From Agelaius tricolor (Eukaryota; Chordata; Aves; Passeriformes; Icteridae), in the NCBI GenBank assembly GCA_023055355.1, contig JALJCS010000007.1, positions 530,001 through 594,000 of the forward strand: a DNA stretch of 64,000 nucleotides. The letters run 5' to 3'. Every line of letters begins with the position of its first letter. Within the stretch, counting starts at the first letter, position 1. Positions 33,344 through 44,343 of the stretch are shown here, piece after piece. The notes under the pieces are model-generated. The model saw only the letters and a program-made list of their open reading frames with translations, was not told the origin of the DNA and made no database searches. A program made the translations under genes and the position numbers.

Positions 33344-33754
33344 CTTCTCTGCTCCTCTCACTGCATTCTCTCTGCTCAGAGGGTGTGCGAGTACCCAGAA
33401 AGGGCAGAGGGATCCGTAAATGGCTTTGACTCAGAGCTGGAGTGAGCCAGGGACAGGGACAGGGGGACCTGGAGAGGGCAGGGGTTTGGGGACAGGGACA
33501 GGGACAGGAGGACCTGGGGAGGGCAGGGGTTTGGGGCTCATAAATTCAGAAGAGACACTGGCCCCAGGCCTGGCTCAGCCCCCTGACAGGGCCAGCCCCT
33601 GATCCCAGCCTTAATTTGGGCTTGGGTTTAAATGGGACCAGTTTGTTGGCAGAACAGAGGGGGCCTGATCCCCTCACTGGGGCTGAGGGCAAATCCTGCT
33701 CAGCTGGGCTCCAACTGCTAAAAAAGGGGAACATGGATTATAACTTTCTAGATA
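33344..33754. other. Non-coding; includes short G-rich duplication
   Basis: Two ~45-bp units with GGGACAGGGACAGG and GAGGGCAGGGGTTTGGGG at about 33448-33540; otherwise unassigned. Confidence 0.4.
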
Positions 33755-33890
33755 TAAAATAAAATAAAATAAAATAAAATAAAATAAAATAAACAAATAT
33801 AAAATAAAAATTTAAAAATAAAATTTAAAAAATATATAAAATAAAATAAAATAAAATAAGATTAAATTAAATTAAATTAAATTTAAAAAA
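33755..33890. repeat. (AAAAT)n array
   Basis: AAAAT/AAATT pentamers with interruptions. Confidence 0.95.
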
Positions 33891-34490
33891 ATTGTTTTTA
33901 AAAAATTTAAACCACGTTTTCTCTCTTTCCAGAAACATTAAAGCTTTGCTCCTCATTAAAACTGAGGTTTGGATATTTTGAAAATGATACCTAAGGAAAA
34001 ATAATAATCTCACATTATCACATGTTTACATCAAAGGTGCTGACTTTAACTCATTTACTGGGGAAAAATTAACAAATTACAGCGCTGTTTGTTCCTCTCC
34101 CTTTCAAGAGGTTTCATTTGGCTTTGAAACCCACAGGAATACTTTGGGAAGGAGGTGCTCTGCAGCAAGGGAAGGGTAATAAAAGCTGGAATTTTGGTTT
34201 TCATGTCTCTGCCTGCTCGAATTTGTCTCCCAGCTGCAACGAGCACCGAGGGCCCTGCAGGAGCAGCCCCGGGCTGGAGAGGGGCAGGAGCCAGGGGAAG
34301 GAGCTCTCCCTTCCTGCCGGGAGGGTGCTGGGTCCCACTGCAGCCAGGAGCTTTGGGGCAGGGCACAGGGACCCGGGCTGGACTCCAGTGGAAAAGATTT
34401 CCTCATCCTGGGGAGCAGAGCCCCTGTGTGAGCCCTGGCAGGGCCCAGGTCCTTGTCTTTTGGGGGGATCAGCACAAAAGTGAGGGTTGG
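33891..34490. other. Non-coding, possibly regulatory in first half
   Basis: 33905-34080 is AT-rich single-copy with ATCAAAGG (TCF/LEF-type) near 34031 and CATTATCACATG. The remainder is unassigned. Confidence 0.3.
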
Positions 34491-35000
34491 AACCACAGAA
34501 CCCCAGAATGGGCTGGGCTGGGAGGGACCTTAGAGCTCATTTCATGGGCAGGGACACCTCCCACTGTCCCAGGTGCTCCAAAATCCAGTGTCCAACCTGG
34601 CCTTGGGCACTGCCAGGGATGCAGGGGCAGCCCCAGCTGCTCTGGGCACCCTGTGCCAGGGCCTGCCCACCCTGCCAGGGAACAATTCCTCATGGCCAAG
34701 ATCCCATCCAGCCCTGCCCTCTGGCACTGGCAGCCATTCCCTGGCTCCTGTCCCTCCATCCCTGACCCCCCCGGCTGTGCCCTCCTGGCAGGGACTTGTG
34801 CAGAGCCACAAGGGCCCCTGAGCCTCCTTTTCTCCAGCCCCAGCCCCTGCCCAGCTCCCTCAGGGATTCTGCAGCCCCTGCCCAGCTCCCTCAGGGATTC
34901 TCCAGCCCCTGCCCAGCTCCGTTCCCTGCCCTGGACACGCTCCAGCCCCTCCAGGGCTCTCCTGCAGGACCAGAACTGGACCCAGCCCCCAGGTGTGGTC
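34491..35000 (-). mobile_element. CR1 LINE 3' fragment, ~510 bp
   Basis: Begins with the antisense CR1 tail (CACAGAACCCCAGAATGGGC, GGGAGGGACCTTAGAGCTC) and proceeds through GGGCAGGGACACCTCCCAC, AACCTGGCCTTGGGCACTGC, GCCCCTGAGCCTCC and TGCCCTGGACACGCTCCAGC. Contains two to three copies of the 31-bp unit expanded at 18.65-18.83 kb. Confidence 0.85.
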
Positions 35001-35105
35001 ACAGCTCCTGCCTTGAGCTGCTCCACACTGGAGCAGGGACCCCACGGGCACGGCCAGGCAGCTCCAGGAGCTGCTCCAGCTCCTCAGGTGCCACCAGGGC
35101 ACCCA

Positions 35106-35172
35106 AACCCCAGGGATGGGATAATGGGATAATGGGATGGGATGGGATGGGATGGGATAATGGGATGGGATG
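35106..35172. repeat. (GGGAT)n-type short array
   Basis: Units of GGGAT and GGGATAATG. Confidence 0.9.
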
Positions 35173-35531
35173 TGCTTCTCCCTTGCTCAGGGCCATTCCC
35201 AGAGGTGGGAAGCAGCCGTGCTGGGACTGGCCAGGTGGGAATGGGATTTCCCCTGGGTTCAGCCTGCAGGTGCCTGGCAGGGCTGGGCACGGCCCGTTTG
35301 CCACAGGACAGCGAGCAGGGCACGGCCTCGGGGCTGCTGGTGGCACTGGGGGCCCAGAGCTGATCCCCCATCCCTGGTGGCAGCAGGAGGTGCAGATCCA
35401 GCTCTCTCCATGTGCCTTTCCCAGCTCCCAAGGGCTCCAGGCTCACACCTGGCTGCAGTCCCTGGTACTGGGATCCCTGGGGACACCAGGATGTTTGTGC
35501 TGGCACGGGGACACTGCTGTGCCTGTGATTT
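35173..35531. other. Non-coding, no recognised element
   Basis: GC-rich, possibly degenerate CR1; no gene. Confidence 0.3.
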
Positions 35532-35947
35532 CAGGTTCTGTGCTGCTTTAGTGTGTGGGTCTGGGTTCACATTCTGGGATGCTGAGCTCTGTGCACAGAG
35601 CAGGGAGACAAAACAATTCCTGCTCCAGCTGGGCACCAAGGACAAATGATCCAAATCTCAGCCCCAGAGCACAAACCCCGTGGGCTGGAGAGAGAAAAAC
35701 AAGCAGGGTGGGACTGCAGGGGCTAAAGCTGGAATGGGACAATGAACTGCAAGGTGCAAATGGAGCAGAACTGATCCCAGGGACAGAGCCCGTGCCCGGC
35801 CGTGCATTTTGGGGCCATTTTGGTTCATCTTGGGTGCAGCCCTGGCTGGGCTCTGGTGCTGCCCAAGGTGCATCCATGGAGGAGATGCTTTGAATCAATC
35901 CCTGCTTTATTCTGTGGCTCTGCCCAGCCTCTGCTCTGGCTCAGCCT
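35532..35947 (+). mobile_element. Solo LTR, four-copy family, copy C
   Basis: 5'-truncated copy (starts within the TTTCAGGTTCTGTGCTGC region) and loses the last few bases after CAGCCT. Near-identical to copies A, B and D. Together with D, in reverse at 36874, it forms an inverted pair. Confidence 0.75.
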
Positions 35948-36099
35948 TCCCAAACCCGGTTTTTCTGGAATGAAGGATTCCTGCAGCCCGGGGCTGGCTC
36001 GGCTGTTCTCACTGCTGGAGAGCTCTCGCCTTTCCCTCTTTTTTCCTGCCTCTCCCTCTCTGTTCCCGGTTTTCTTGGCCTTCCTGGGTGGTGCTGAAG

Positions 36100-36231
36100 T
36101 TGTGATGTCTTGAATACCAATAGTGAAGCTGAACATATGTGAACCTTTCCTAATCCTGCTAATCTTCCTTCAAAAACCTTTCTGAAAGTGGAGGCAACAT
36201 CCAGATTTTAAAAAAGAAAAAAAAAGGAAAA

Positions 36232-36262
<31 letters not shown>

Positions 36263-36560
36263 CTCCTGAGCATTTTAATGACAAATAATCTTTGTACAGG
36301 GGGAGGGGGGCTCTGCCTCAGCTGGAGATGGAGCTTATGAACTACAGCAGGTAGAAATAACTGCTGTATTACCTCATGTAATCTCCGCTATTCAGGGTCA
36401 GATTAGGCCTGAATGCGAGCCCAAAGAGACTTCTCTTGTCAAGCGGGGACTTTGTCCCCAGCACGGCTATTAGGCGCTAATTAGTTGTGACACAGAATTA
36501 CCCGCAGCACAATGGCCACCGCAGCCTTACAAGTCCTTTGAAAGTGCTCGGAGGAGCTCA
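36100..36560. promoter_or_regulatory. Candidate conserved regulatory element between inverted LTRs
   Basis: Single-copy island with E-box CATATG near 36137, ATTTTAATGACAAATAATC, GCGCTAATTAGTTG and the SOX core ACAATGG near 36510. An A-rich tract (36211-36262) interrupts it. 36561-36873 is GC-rich, without a recognised element. Conservation is inferred. Confidence 0.45.
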
Positions 36561-36873
36561 ATGGATGCTACTTTCAATTTTCGGGTTCTGCTCGGAGGTG
36601 GGGATGATTCCTGCGCCGCTCCCTCCCGGCCGCCGGCGCAGGGACCTGCGGGGCTCTGGGCCGGGGGCCCGGGCAGGAGGGAGGAGATGGCAGCGCCTCC
36701 TTTGGTCCCATTGCCACCTGGATCCGGCCCGGGTCCACACGCGGGGCGCTGGAGACTCCCAGGGCTCGGGGCGGGGGAAACGGGACCTGCTGGGATCGGT
36801 GACTGCCGAGCTGGGACTGGCTGGGATCGGTCACTGGGACCTGATGGGCTCACCTGGCCCGGGGCACTGGGGA

Positions 36874-37329
36874 TGCCCTGTGAGGCTGAGCCAGAGCAGA
36901 GGCTGGGCAGAGCCACAGAATAAAGCAGGGATTGATTCAAAGCATCTCCTCCATGGATGCACCTTGGGCAGCACCAGAGCCCAGCCAGGGCTGCACCCAA
37001 GATGAACCAAAATGGCCCCAAAATGCACGGCCGGGCACGGGCTCTGTCCCTGGGATCAGTTCTGCTCCATTTGCACCTTGCAGTTCATTGTCCCATTCCA
37101 GCTTTAGCCCCTGCAGTCCCACCCTGCTTGTTTTTCTCTCTCCAGCCCACGGGGTTTGTGCTCTTGGGGCTGAGATTTGGGTCATTTGTCCTTGGTGCCC
37201 AGCTGGAGCAGGAATTGTTTTGTCTCCCTGCTCTGGGCACAGAGCTCAGCATCCCAGAATGTGAACCCAGACCCACACACTAAAGCAGCACAGAATGTGA
37301 AAAATAGAAAAGCCAAACCTGAGGCATCA
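36874..37329 (-). mobile_element. Solo LTR, four-copy family, copy D
   Basis: Full-length reverse copy, about 456 bp, sharing the same ends as copy A (TGCCCTGTGAGGCTG at its low end, CCTGAGGCATCA at its high end). Confidence 0.75.
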
Positions 37330-37409
37330 CACCTGCTCTCACACCTGCAGATGGATGTGCCCTGGGAACGAGGCACAGACAGGGAATTGCAGCCCAGGAG
37401 GGGAGAATC

Positions 37410-37735
37410 ACAGAATTCACATAGTTCACAGAATTTACAGAACTCACAGAATCCCAGGGTTGGGAGAGACCTTCAAGGCCATCGAGTCCAGCCCAGCCCC
37501 AGCCCCTCAACTCAACCCTGGCACCCAGTGCCACATCCAGGCTTTGTTCAACACACCCAGGCATGGGGACTCCACCACCTCCCCGGGCAGCCATTCCAGA
37601 ACTTTCTCACCCTTGCTGGAAAAACCTTTTCCCTGCTCTCCAGCCTGGATTTCCCTTGGTGCAGCTCGAGGCTGTGTGCTCTGGTTGTGTCAGTGCTGCT
37701 GGAGAAAGAGCCCAGGGCCAGCTGAGCACAGGCCT
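37410..37735 (-). mobile_element. CR1 LINE 3' fragment
   Basis: Short tail repeats (CACAGAATT) then GGGTTGGGAGAGACCTTCAA, GGCCATCGAGTCCAGCCC, CAGGCATGGGGACTCCACC and CACCCTTGCTGGAAAAACC in CR1 antisense order. A different CR1 subfamily from the copies with the GGGACACCTCCCACTG motif. Confidence 0.8.
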
Positions 37736-37964
37736 GGAGAGCAGCTTACGTGGGTTTGGGAATTGTCTTCCTTTTTTAGGCAACAGCAGCTTTTCCACCT
37801 TCTTTGGGATTTCCCAAAAACCCAAAGCAATTCTTGGCAGTTTTTCTCCTTTCTGGCCCTTCTTTCTCCTGACACCCATGTGCCTCCTCCTCACCCTGTG
37901 CTCGCTCCTGGTGCTGCAACCACTGCTCCTTCCCCTTCCCTCTCCAGGAATTGCATTTCCTGGC

Positions 37965-38125
37965 CCTGGCACAGGGTGCCCAGAGCAGCTGGGGCTGCCC
38001 CTGCATCCCTGGCAGTGCCCAAGGCCAGGCTGGGCACTGGGGACAGTGGGAGGTGTCCCTGCCATGGCTGGGGTGGCTCTGGGTGGGCTCTGAGGTCCCT
38101 CCCAACCCAACCCAGGCTGGGATTC
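37965..38125 (+). mobile_element. CR1 LINE 3' fragment
   Basis: CAGAGCAGCTGGGGCTGCCC, AAGGCCAGGCTGGGCACTGG, GGAGGTGTCCCTGCCATGG, ending GGTCCCTCCCAACCCAACCC. Confidence 0.85.
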
Positions 38126-38305
38126 TCTGATGATTCCAATTCCTTCCCAAACTTCCCCCTCACAAGTCCCTCAGCCCGAGCCTCTCCTGTGACTCCTCCC
38201 AAGCCCTCCTGGTTTCCCTGCTCCATCCCCCAGCTCTGTGCCAGGCTCCCGACACTGAGGTGGCCACAAGGGGCAGAGCTCTGGCCATGCTGAGGTTGTG
38301 GCAAG

Positions 38306-38882
38306 TGTCAGGACCCAGGACATCCCTCTGTCTGTCCTGAGCAGCCAAGAACCCTGCCAGGGAGCTCAGAGACCCTGGCACAGAGCCCAGAATGCCTGTG
38401 GGTTTGATTGTGACCCATGGAGCAAGTTACCAACCTTAGATGAAGATCTGCAGCCACGAGAGTTTAAGTAGAATGATAGTGAACTTATCACGGGGTGAAA
38501 AATAGATTTTTGGGGTTTTTAGAATGGGGCTTCAGGGGGCAAGATGGAGGAATCTGGGCATGTCCAGCCTTTCTCCTTCTTCTTGGCCTCCATCTTCTGC
38601 TGTGATGGTGGCACTTTTGGATTGGTTTAGAGTAGAAGCTCACTGTCTAACGTAGAGGATAGGTATTGGGAAGGAATTGTAAATATTGTACATGCAGTTT
38701 TTAGTATAAAGTTATAACACTGCCCCAGGGGCAGAGTGCCTGGACTGTCTTGCTGAGCGGACCTCAGCTGGACAGGAGAAAGAATTTTATAGATAAGGAA
38801 CAATGAACAACCTTGAGACCCAGAACTGATGAGCTCTGACTGCTTCTTTGACTGCCAGGCTGGGAACAGAGACTGTGACACA
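38306..38882 (+). mobile_element. Solo ERV LTR
   Basis: Starts TGTCAGGACCCAGGAC; carries CCTCCATCTTCTGCTGTGAT, GGTGGCACTTTTGGATTGG, TTTAGTATAAAGTT and GTGCCTGGACTGTC. Same family as the reverse copy at 32736-33343. Confidence 0.75.
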
Positions 38883-39342
38883 TCCCGGGGTCACTGAGAG
38901 CAGCAGAGACCCCGAGGGGCAGGGAGCCCCTGCAGCCCCTCTGGGGTGGCTCTGGAGGCTGCTCAGCTCAGGGGCAGCCCCAGGAGCTCGCTCACAGCCA
39001 GTGCCAGCAGGAGGCTCCCTGTGGGATTTAAAAGCAGCCTCGCTATTCCAGGCATTTCCATTTCCTTCCAGCTGTTCCAGATGTGCCTTAAATCCCAGGC
39101 ACACGTGGGGAGGAGTCAGGGATGCTCTGGCCAGGAGAGCAGCTCCAGCTGACCCTCACAGGGGAAACAGCACAGGGAACCCAGAGTAATAAATCCAGCA
39201 TGTCCTGAAAGATCAAAACTCTGCCAGAGCCCCACCAAAAGGGAGGAATCTCTCCCCCATTTTTTCCCTCACATCAGGCACATAAAACCCCTGCCAAGGG
39301 CCCCTCTGGAGCTCCTCAGCTCGGGAGGATCCTTGGGGAATC
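38883..39342. other. Non-coding, no recognised element
   Basis: GC-moderate, unassigned; no gene. Confidence 0.3.
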
Positions 39343-39778
39343 TGGTGGGAGAAACAGGAGCCTTTTTGAGCCAGGTCTTGTAAGCCCTTGGAGGTTTATT
39401 CCGCACCTAAGATAGCTTAGCTACCTTTGGAGGCATAAAATCAGCAGGATGGCTTCTGTTGCAGTGTTGGAAGCAAAAAGGTTTTAATAAAAGACAAAAT
39501 AACAGACTTTTTATAGAGAAAAATTGATTTAGGTGCAAGAAGCTTTTTTTGGTTTTGGTAAAACACCTCACCAAAGCCATTGGTTCCTTTGTTCTTTTTC
39601 TAGTAAATTGCCCAGTTGAGACTTTTTGGCTCCTGTGCAATTGGCTGTCCCTAAATTTGAGGTGAAATCCCCCAAGTCCTGTGGGATGCCTTTTTCACCT
39701 AATCGAAGAGAGGAACTTCTGGGCTTATTTCCTTTTTAAAAGGACGAAGGAGAGTTTTGTCTGACGCACATTCCTACA
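39343..39778 (-). mobile_element. Solo ERV LTR, reverse
   Basis: In element orientation: start TGTAGGAATGTGCG, TATA-like TCTATAAAAAG, poly(A) signal in GGAATAAACCTCC, then AAGACCTGGCTC. The low-coordinate boundary is approximate. A third LTR family in the window, unlike the two others at 32.7/38.3 kb and 7.5/17.2/35.5/36.9 kb. Confidence 0.65.
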
Positions 39779-40099
39779 GGTGGGAGCTGGGGGCACTCCA
39801 GCACAGACCCCTCCTCTGGCTCCGAGCTGGGGCACACCACAGAGGCTGCTGGCACAAACAGATCTCAGCACGGCGTGGGGGGAGAGGGACAGCCTGGAAA
39901 AATCCTAAAAAACTCCCGGGCCAGCAGGAATGCTGGCCCTCAGATGGAGGGGGAGGCGTGGGGTGAAGCGGTGCCAGAGCAGCTCCCGGGACATCAACCC
40001 CTGCTGGAGCTTCGGGGAGGGAGGGAGGGAGGCAGAGAGCACGGAGCTGCAGATCCCGGGGCTCCAAACTTGGGATGTGAGCCAGCCCTTGTCTGTCTG
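39779..40099. other. Non-coding, no recognised element
   Basis: GC-rich unassigned sequence. Confidence 0.3.
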
Positions 40100-40830
40100 C
40101 TGGGTGTGGATCCTGCTGGGTTTGAAACCAGCCTGAGAATCCTGCTGGGTGTGGATCCTGCTGGGTGTGGATCCAGCCTGGGAATCCTGATGGGTGTGAA
40201 TACAGCCTGGGGATCCTGCTGGGTTTGGATCCTGCTGGGTGTGGATCCTGCTGGGTTTGAATCCTGCTGGGTTTGAATCCTGCTGGGTGTGGATCCTGCT
40301 GGGTTTGAAACCAGCCTGAGAATCCTGCTGGGTTTGGATCCAGCCTGGAAATCCTGCTGGGTGTGGATCCTGCTGGGTTTGGATCCTGCTGGGTGTGAAT
40401 TCTTCTGGCTTTGGATCCAGTTTGGGAATCCTGCTGGGTTTGGATTCTTCTGGCTTTGGATCCAGCTTTGGAATCCTGCTGGGTTTGGATCCTGCTGGGT
40501 GTGGATGCAGCTTTGAAATCCTGCTGGGTGTGGATCCTGCTGGCTTTGGATCCAGCCTGGGAATCCTGATGGGTTCAGATCCTGCTGGGTGTGAATACAG
40601 CCTGGGGATCCTGCTGGGTTTGGATCCTGCTGGGTGTGGATCCTGCTGGGTGTGGATCCTGCTGGGTTTGAAACCAGCCTGAGAATCCTGCTGGGTTTGG
40701 ATCCAGCCTGGAAATCCTGCTGGGTGTGGATCCTGCTGGGTTTGGATTCTTCTGGCTTTGGATCCAGCTTTGGAATCCTGCTGGGTTTGGATCCTGCTGG
40801 GTGTGGATCCAGCTTTGGAATCCTGCTGTG
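40100..40830. repeat. Minisatellite, 13-18-bp units in higher-order pattern
   Basis: About 45 units of ATCCTGCTGGGTGTGG / ATCCTGCTGGGTTTGG alternating with ATCCAGCCTGGGA. A ~380-bp block near 40235-40400 reappears near 40615-40770. Frames up to 329 codons are array by-products. Confidence 0.95.
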
Positions 40831-41400
40831 TGCAGCATTTCCACTGCACCTCTCCCTGCAGAGTGCCTCGGGTTTTGCTGTTTCCTTGTGCCACGTGGAT
40901 CTGCCTCCCTCACACACACACACCAAGGGCAGTTCCTGCTTGCACAGGAGCTGCTTTGGGATTTTATTTGATAAAGCACGATCTGGTGCCTCCTCTAAAT
41001 TGGGTCTTTTCTCTAGAAAGGGAAATCAAACTTCCCTTCCAGGATAGGTTTGACTAAACTTCCCTTGGGGCACCCAGATTTGCTATAGGATGGTTTCACC
41101 TCTTCCTGCAGAACTTAACTCCCGCTGCATGGTTGAAGGCAGAAAAAGAGGGAAATTCACCTGTTCCCTGTCCCACACCTGCGAGGGCCCCGAGGCCACC
41201 CCACCCCAAGCCAAACGTGGGAAATGGGAAAGCCCAGCTGAGCCTGCCTGGGTTTTATATTCAACTTTCCTTCTGGTTCCTATTAAAAAACACCAAAGGA
41301 GAAGGAGGGGGGATCCAAACCTCCGTGGAAACCCCAGCGCTTCCCGTGGGGGGCCAGGCCCGAGCCCCCTCCCCACGGCCCGGGGAGGGCTGGGGGAATA
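40831..41400. other. Non-coding, no recognised element
   Basis: Contains a short CACACACACAC run (40911-40922). No gene. Confidence 0.3.
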
Positions 41401-41460
41401 TTCATGAGCATTCATGAGCATTCATGAGCATTTATGAGCGTTCATGAGCGTTCATGAGCG
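41401..41460. repeat. 10-bp minisatellite, six units
   Basis: Six units of TTCATGAGCA/G, one with a TTTATGAGC variant. Each contains the palindrome TCATGA. Confidence 0.97.
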
Positions 41461-41559
41461 GGCTGGGCCCGGCTGGGCCGGCATTGCTGAGCCGCACGGA
41501 AAGAGCGGCGGCGCCGGTGCCTGCGCTCCGCTGCTGGCAGTGCCCGGCCCGGGGAGCCC

Positions 41560-41880
41560 GGCCCGGTTCCGGCAGCCCAGCCCGGCCCAGCACAGCCCAT
41601 CCAGGCCCAGCCCGGCCCAGCCCAACCTGGCCCCGGAGAGCCCAGCACAGCCCAGCCCGGCCCGGTTCGGGAACACAGCCCAGCCCAGCCCAGCCCAGCC
41701 CGGCCCGGCCCGGTTCGGGAACACAGCCCAGCCCAGCCCAGCCCGGCCCGGCCCAGCACAGCCCAACACAGCACAGCCCAGCCCGGCCCAGCCCAACCTG
41801 GCCCCGGAGAGCCCAGCACAGCCCGGCCCAGCACAGCCCAGCCCAGCCCAGCCCGGCCCAGCCCAGCCCTGCCCGTTCCC
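41560..41880. repeat. (CCCAG)/(CCCGG)n array
   Basis: GC-rich 5- and 10-bp units CAGCC/CGGCC with two ~55-bp higher-order blocks containing GGTTCGGGAACACAG. Confidence 0.95.
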
Positions 41881-42169
41881 GCAGCTCTGCCAGGGCTGCG
41901 CCGCGGGGTTACGGCTGAAAAGGCGGTGGCAAAGCCGAGCCCCATCCCCGCTCTTCCTCCTCCTCCTCCTCACGGCCAGGCGCAGGAGCAGCGCTGGGGG
42001 CAGATCCCTGCCCTGCCAGGGGCTGGAAGGAGCAGCGGGACAATCCTGGCTCCGCTGGAGGAGCCCCCAGGGCCGGCCGGGGGTGCGGCGGGCACCGCCC
42101 TGCAACGATCCCAGAGCCACAGGAAAGCCAGACAGCGCCTTCATGGAACCGGGGAATTCCGGCGGGGTT

Positions 42170-42310
42170 TGGGAGGGAGGGACCCCAAATCCCACCCAGT
42201 GCCACCCCAGCCATGGCAGGGACACCTCCCACTGTCCCCAGTGCCCAGCCTGGCCTTGGGCTCTGCCAGGGATGCAGGGGCAGCCCCAGCTGCTCTGGGT
42301 ACCTTCCCAT
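42170..42310 (-). mobile_element. CR1 LINE 3' fragment
   Basis: CATGGCAGGGACACCTCCCA, CAGCCTGGCCTTGGGCTCTG and GCAGCCCCAGCTGCTCTGGG: antisense CR1 3'UTR. Confidence 0.85.
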
Positions 42311-42439
42311 GGCACACCCAGCCCCCCCCGAGCAACCTCCCCCTTCCCCAAAATCAGCTCCGGGGTGGGGCTGAGGAACCGGAGCCGATGGATTAAAACC
42401 AGCCCGGGAAAGTTGGGAAGAGTCGAGGAGGGCCATATG

Positions 42440-42960
42440 GCTCCAGCACTCCCTAAAAATGTAATTGCTGCCTTCAGGTGGCCGCACAGCCTCTCCTTCT
42501 AATGAGAGAGATATTGAAAGACCTGAACTGTTTGTGTGACATTTCAATAAATAATGCGGAGATTTGACAACATTTCCATATTCCTCCTTTAATGTCTGAA
42601 TGTCTCTGACTTAATCCCAGTTCCTTGGCATTTATTACTGTTTGTTACACTAACAAGTGAGATTATGAGAATTCTAATGAAGGCTTCCAGTGAAAACCTC
42701 TGTGATTAAAATGCCATAATAACAGTTGCATGCATTTATGTGCCTGATTATCATAATCTATTTAGCACAAGTAAACACACAAACAGAAGGAGAAAAGCGA
42801 GCCCACTGCCACTCCAGCGAAAGGAGAATTGGAAATGAGGGAGAAACAATGTAAATATGTAAATGTCCTTGTGTATTCTTTTTATCTTTTTTTTTCTCAT
42901 CCTTGCTCCCCTCCCCAGCCCCCCCGCCCCGTGTGCTAATGAGACATCCACGGTTCGTCA
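42440..42960. promoter_or_regulatory. Candidate conserved regulatory element ~6.9 kb upstream of OLIG2
   Basis: AT-rich single-copy island, one of the strongest in texture: ATGTAATTGC, CAATAAATAATGC, GTGATTAAAATG, CCATAATAACAG, TGATTATCATAATC, the SOX core ACAATG, and TGCATGCATTTATG. No coding potential. 42961-43374 beyond it is GC-rich and unassigned. Confidence 0.5.
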
Positions 42961-43374
42961 CATGTGGTCCCTCTTTGCCGGCCGGGGTGCGGGTTTTGGG
43001 CCATCTGCTGGGGCCACCGTGCCGAACAAAGGCACCCCGAGGGCGGGGGGGACACTGCCGCAACCTTTGACACCGCGGCCGGCGGGTTCTGGTGTCCTCC
43101 CGTGCGGGCTGGGGTTTGCTCACTGCCAGCGCCGCCCTCTGCTGCTCCCCGGCAGTGCCAGCCCCGCCGGGCTCCGGCCCCCCAAAACTGCCAGAACGCC
43201 GAGGAGAAACCTCGGGAAATCTCTGACAGGGACTGGGCTTTCCAGCCTTCTGGGGAGGGGCTTTTTTCATATTAATGAACAAGGCAGAGACAACCTGGTG
43301 GGAGGGATTGTCCCACTCTGCTCCGGGCTGGGGCAGCCTCACCCCCAGTGCTGGGACAGTGCTGGCTGTGTCAA

Positions 43375-43830
43375 TGAAAGATCAGAAGCTGTTGGACAGT
43401 GTCCAGAGGAGGGACACGAGGCTGGGGAAGGGTCAGGAGGGGCCCCCCGAGGTGCCCTGGGCAGCCCAGGCTGGAGCAGCCTGAGCTCAGAGCTCCCCGG
43501 GGCTGCAGCTCCTCCCGAGGGGCAGCGCAGGGACAGCTCCGAGCTCTGCTCTGGGACAGGGACAGCACCAGGGAGCGCCTGGGGCTGGGCCAGGCCAGCT
43601 CAGGCTGCAGAGCAGGGCAAGGTTCTTGCCCAGAGGGTGCTGGCACTGCCCAGGCTGCCCAGGGAATGGGCACGGCCCCGAGGCTGCCACAGCTCCAGGA
43701 GCCTTTGGCCAGCGCTGCCAGGGATGCCCAGGCTGGGCTTGCTGGGCTCTGGGCAGGGCAGGGCTGGCACTGGGGGATCCCTGGGGGTCCCTCCAGCTCA
43801 GGATATTCTGCAATTCCAACTTCTCCAGCC
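43375..43830 (+). mobile_element. CR1 LINE fragment, ~455 bp
   Basis: GTCCAGAGGAGGGACACGAG, GAGCAGCCTGAGCTCAGAGC, AGCCTTTGGCCAGCGCTGCC and a terminal GGTCCCTCCAGCTC...ATTCTGCAATTCC follow the CR1 sense order to its tail. Confidence 0.8.
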
Positions 43831-44343
43831 CAAGGACCTCCCATAACACCGGCAGTGAAAAGCCCTGGGCCAGGGAGTGTTTCCCCATGAGCCCAACCCT
43901 TGTTGCCTCCACATCAAACCCTCCCTGGAGGCACCAACCCCTCTGCCTGAGGAATCATTTCCACAGCAACCAAACCCTCAGGGCTTGGTCAGACAGGGGT
44001 ATTCACCTGGAGCATCAGGAATTTTGAGGAGTTTTCCTTATGAGCACAGGGTAGGGACAGGAGAAAGGGATAACTTGAGGAAAACTGATTTCCAGTGAGT
44101 GTTTGCAGGGCACAAAACACATCCATGGCTTTGGGCTCTCTCAGCACTAAAGCCTCGCCAGGGCTGGCTCATTTTTAAGGAGCTCCCAGCCAAACTCAAG
44201 CCATGGGAAGTGGAAAAGAAGGAGAGTGTAAGAGTGACACAGATAAGTGGCAAAGTGTGACAAAGGGTTCTGAAAACGTTGGTCAGGAAACTTAAATGAG
44301 AACTGGAAACTCAAGCTGCATTTCATGGGAAGAAAGACACAGG
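43831..44343. other. Non-coding, no recognised element
   Basis: Unassigned single-copy sequence; no gene. Confidence 0.3.

Noticed and set aside
7429..37283. A repeated ~108-116-codon frame in four places, suggestive of a gene family
   Set aside because: The frames lie in the four copies of one solo LTR and have no domain; similarity comes from the LTR.
2490..39778. Complete endogenous retrovirus
   Set aside because: Only LTRs or short non-coding ERV pieces are visible; no gag, pol or env frame joins any LTR pair.
39905..40926. Minus-strand frames over 300 codons
   Set aside because: By-product of the CTGCTGGGT minisatellite.
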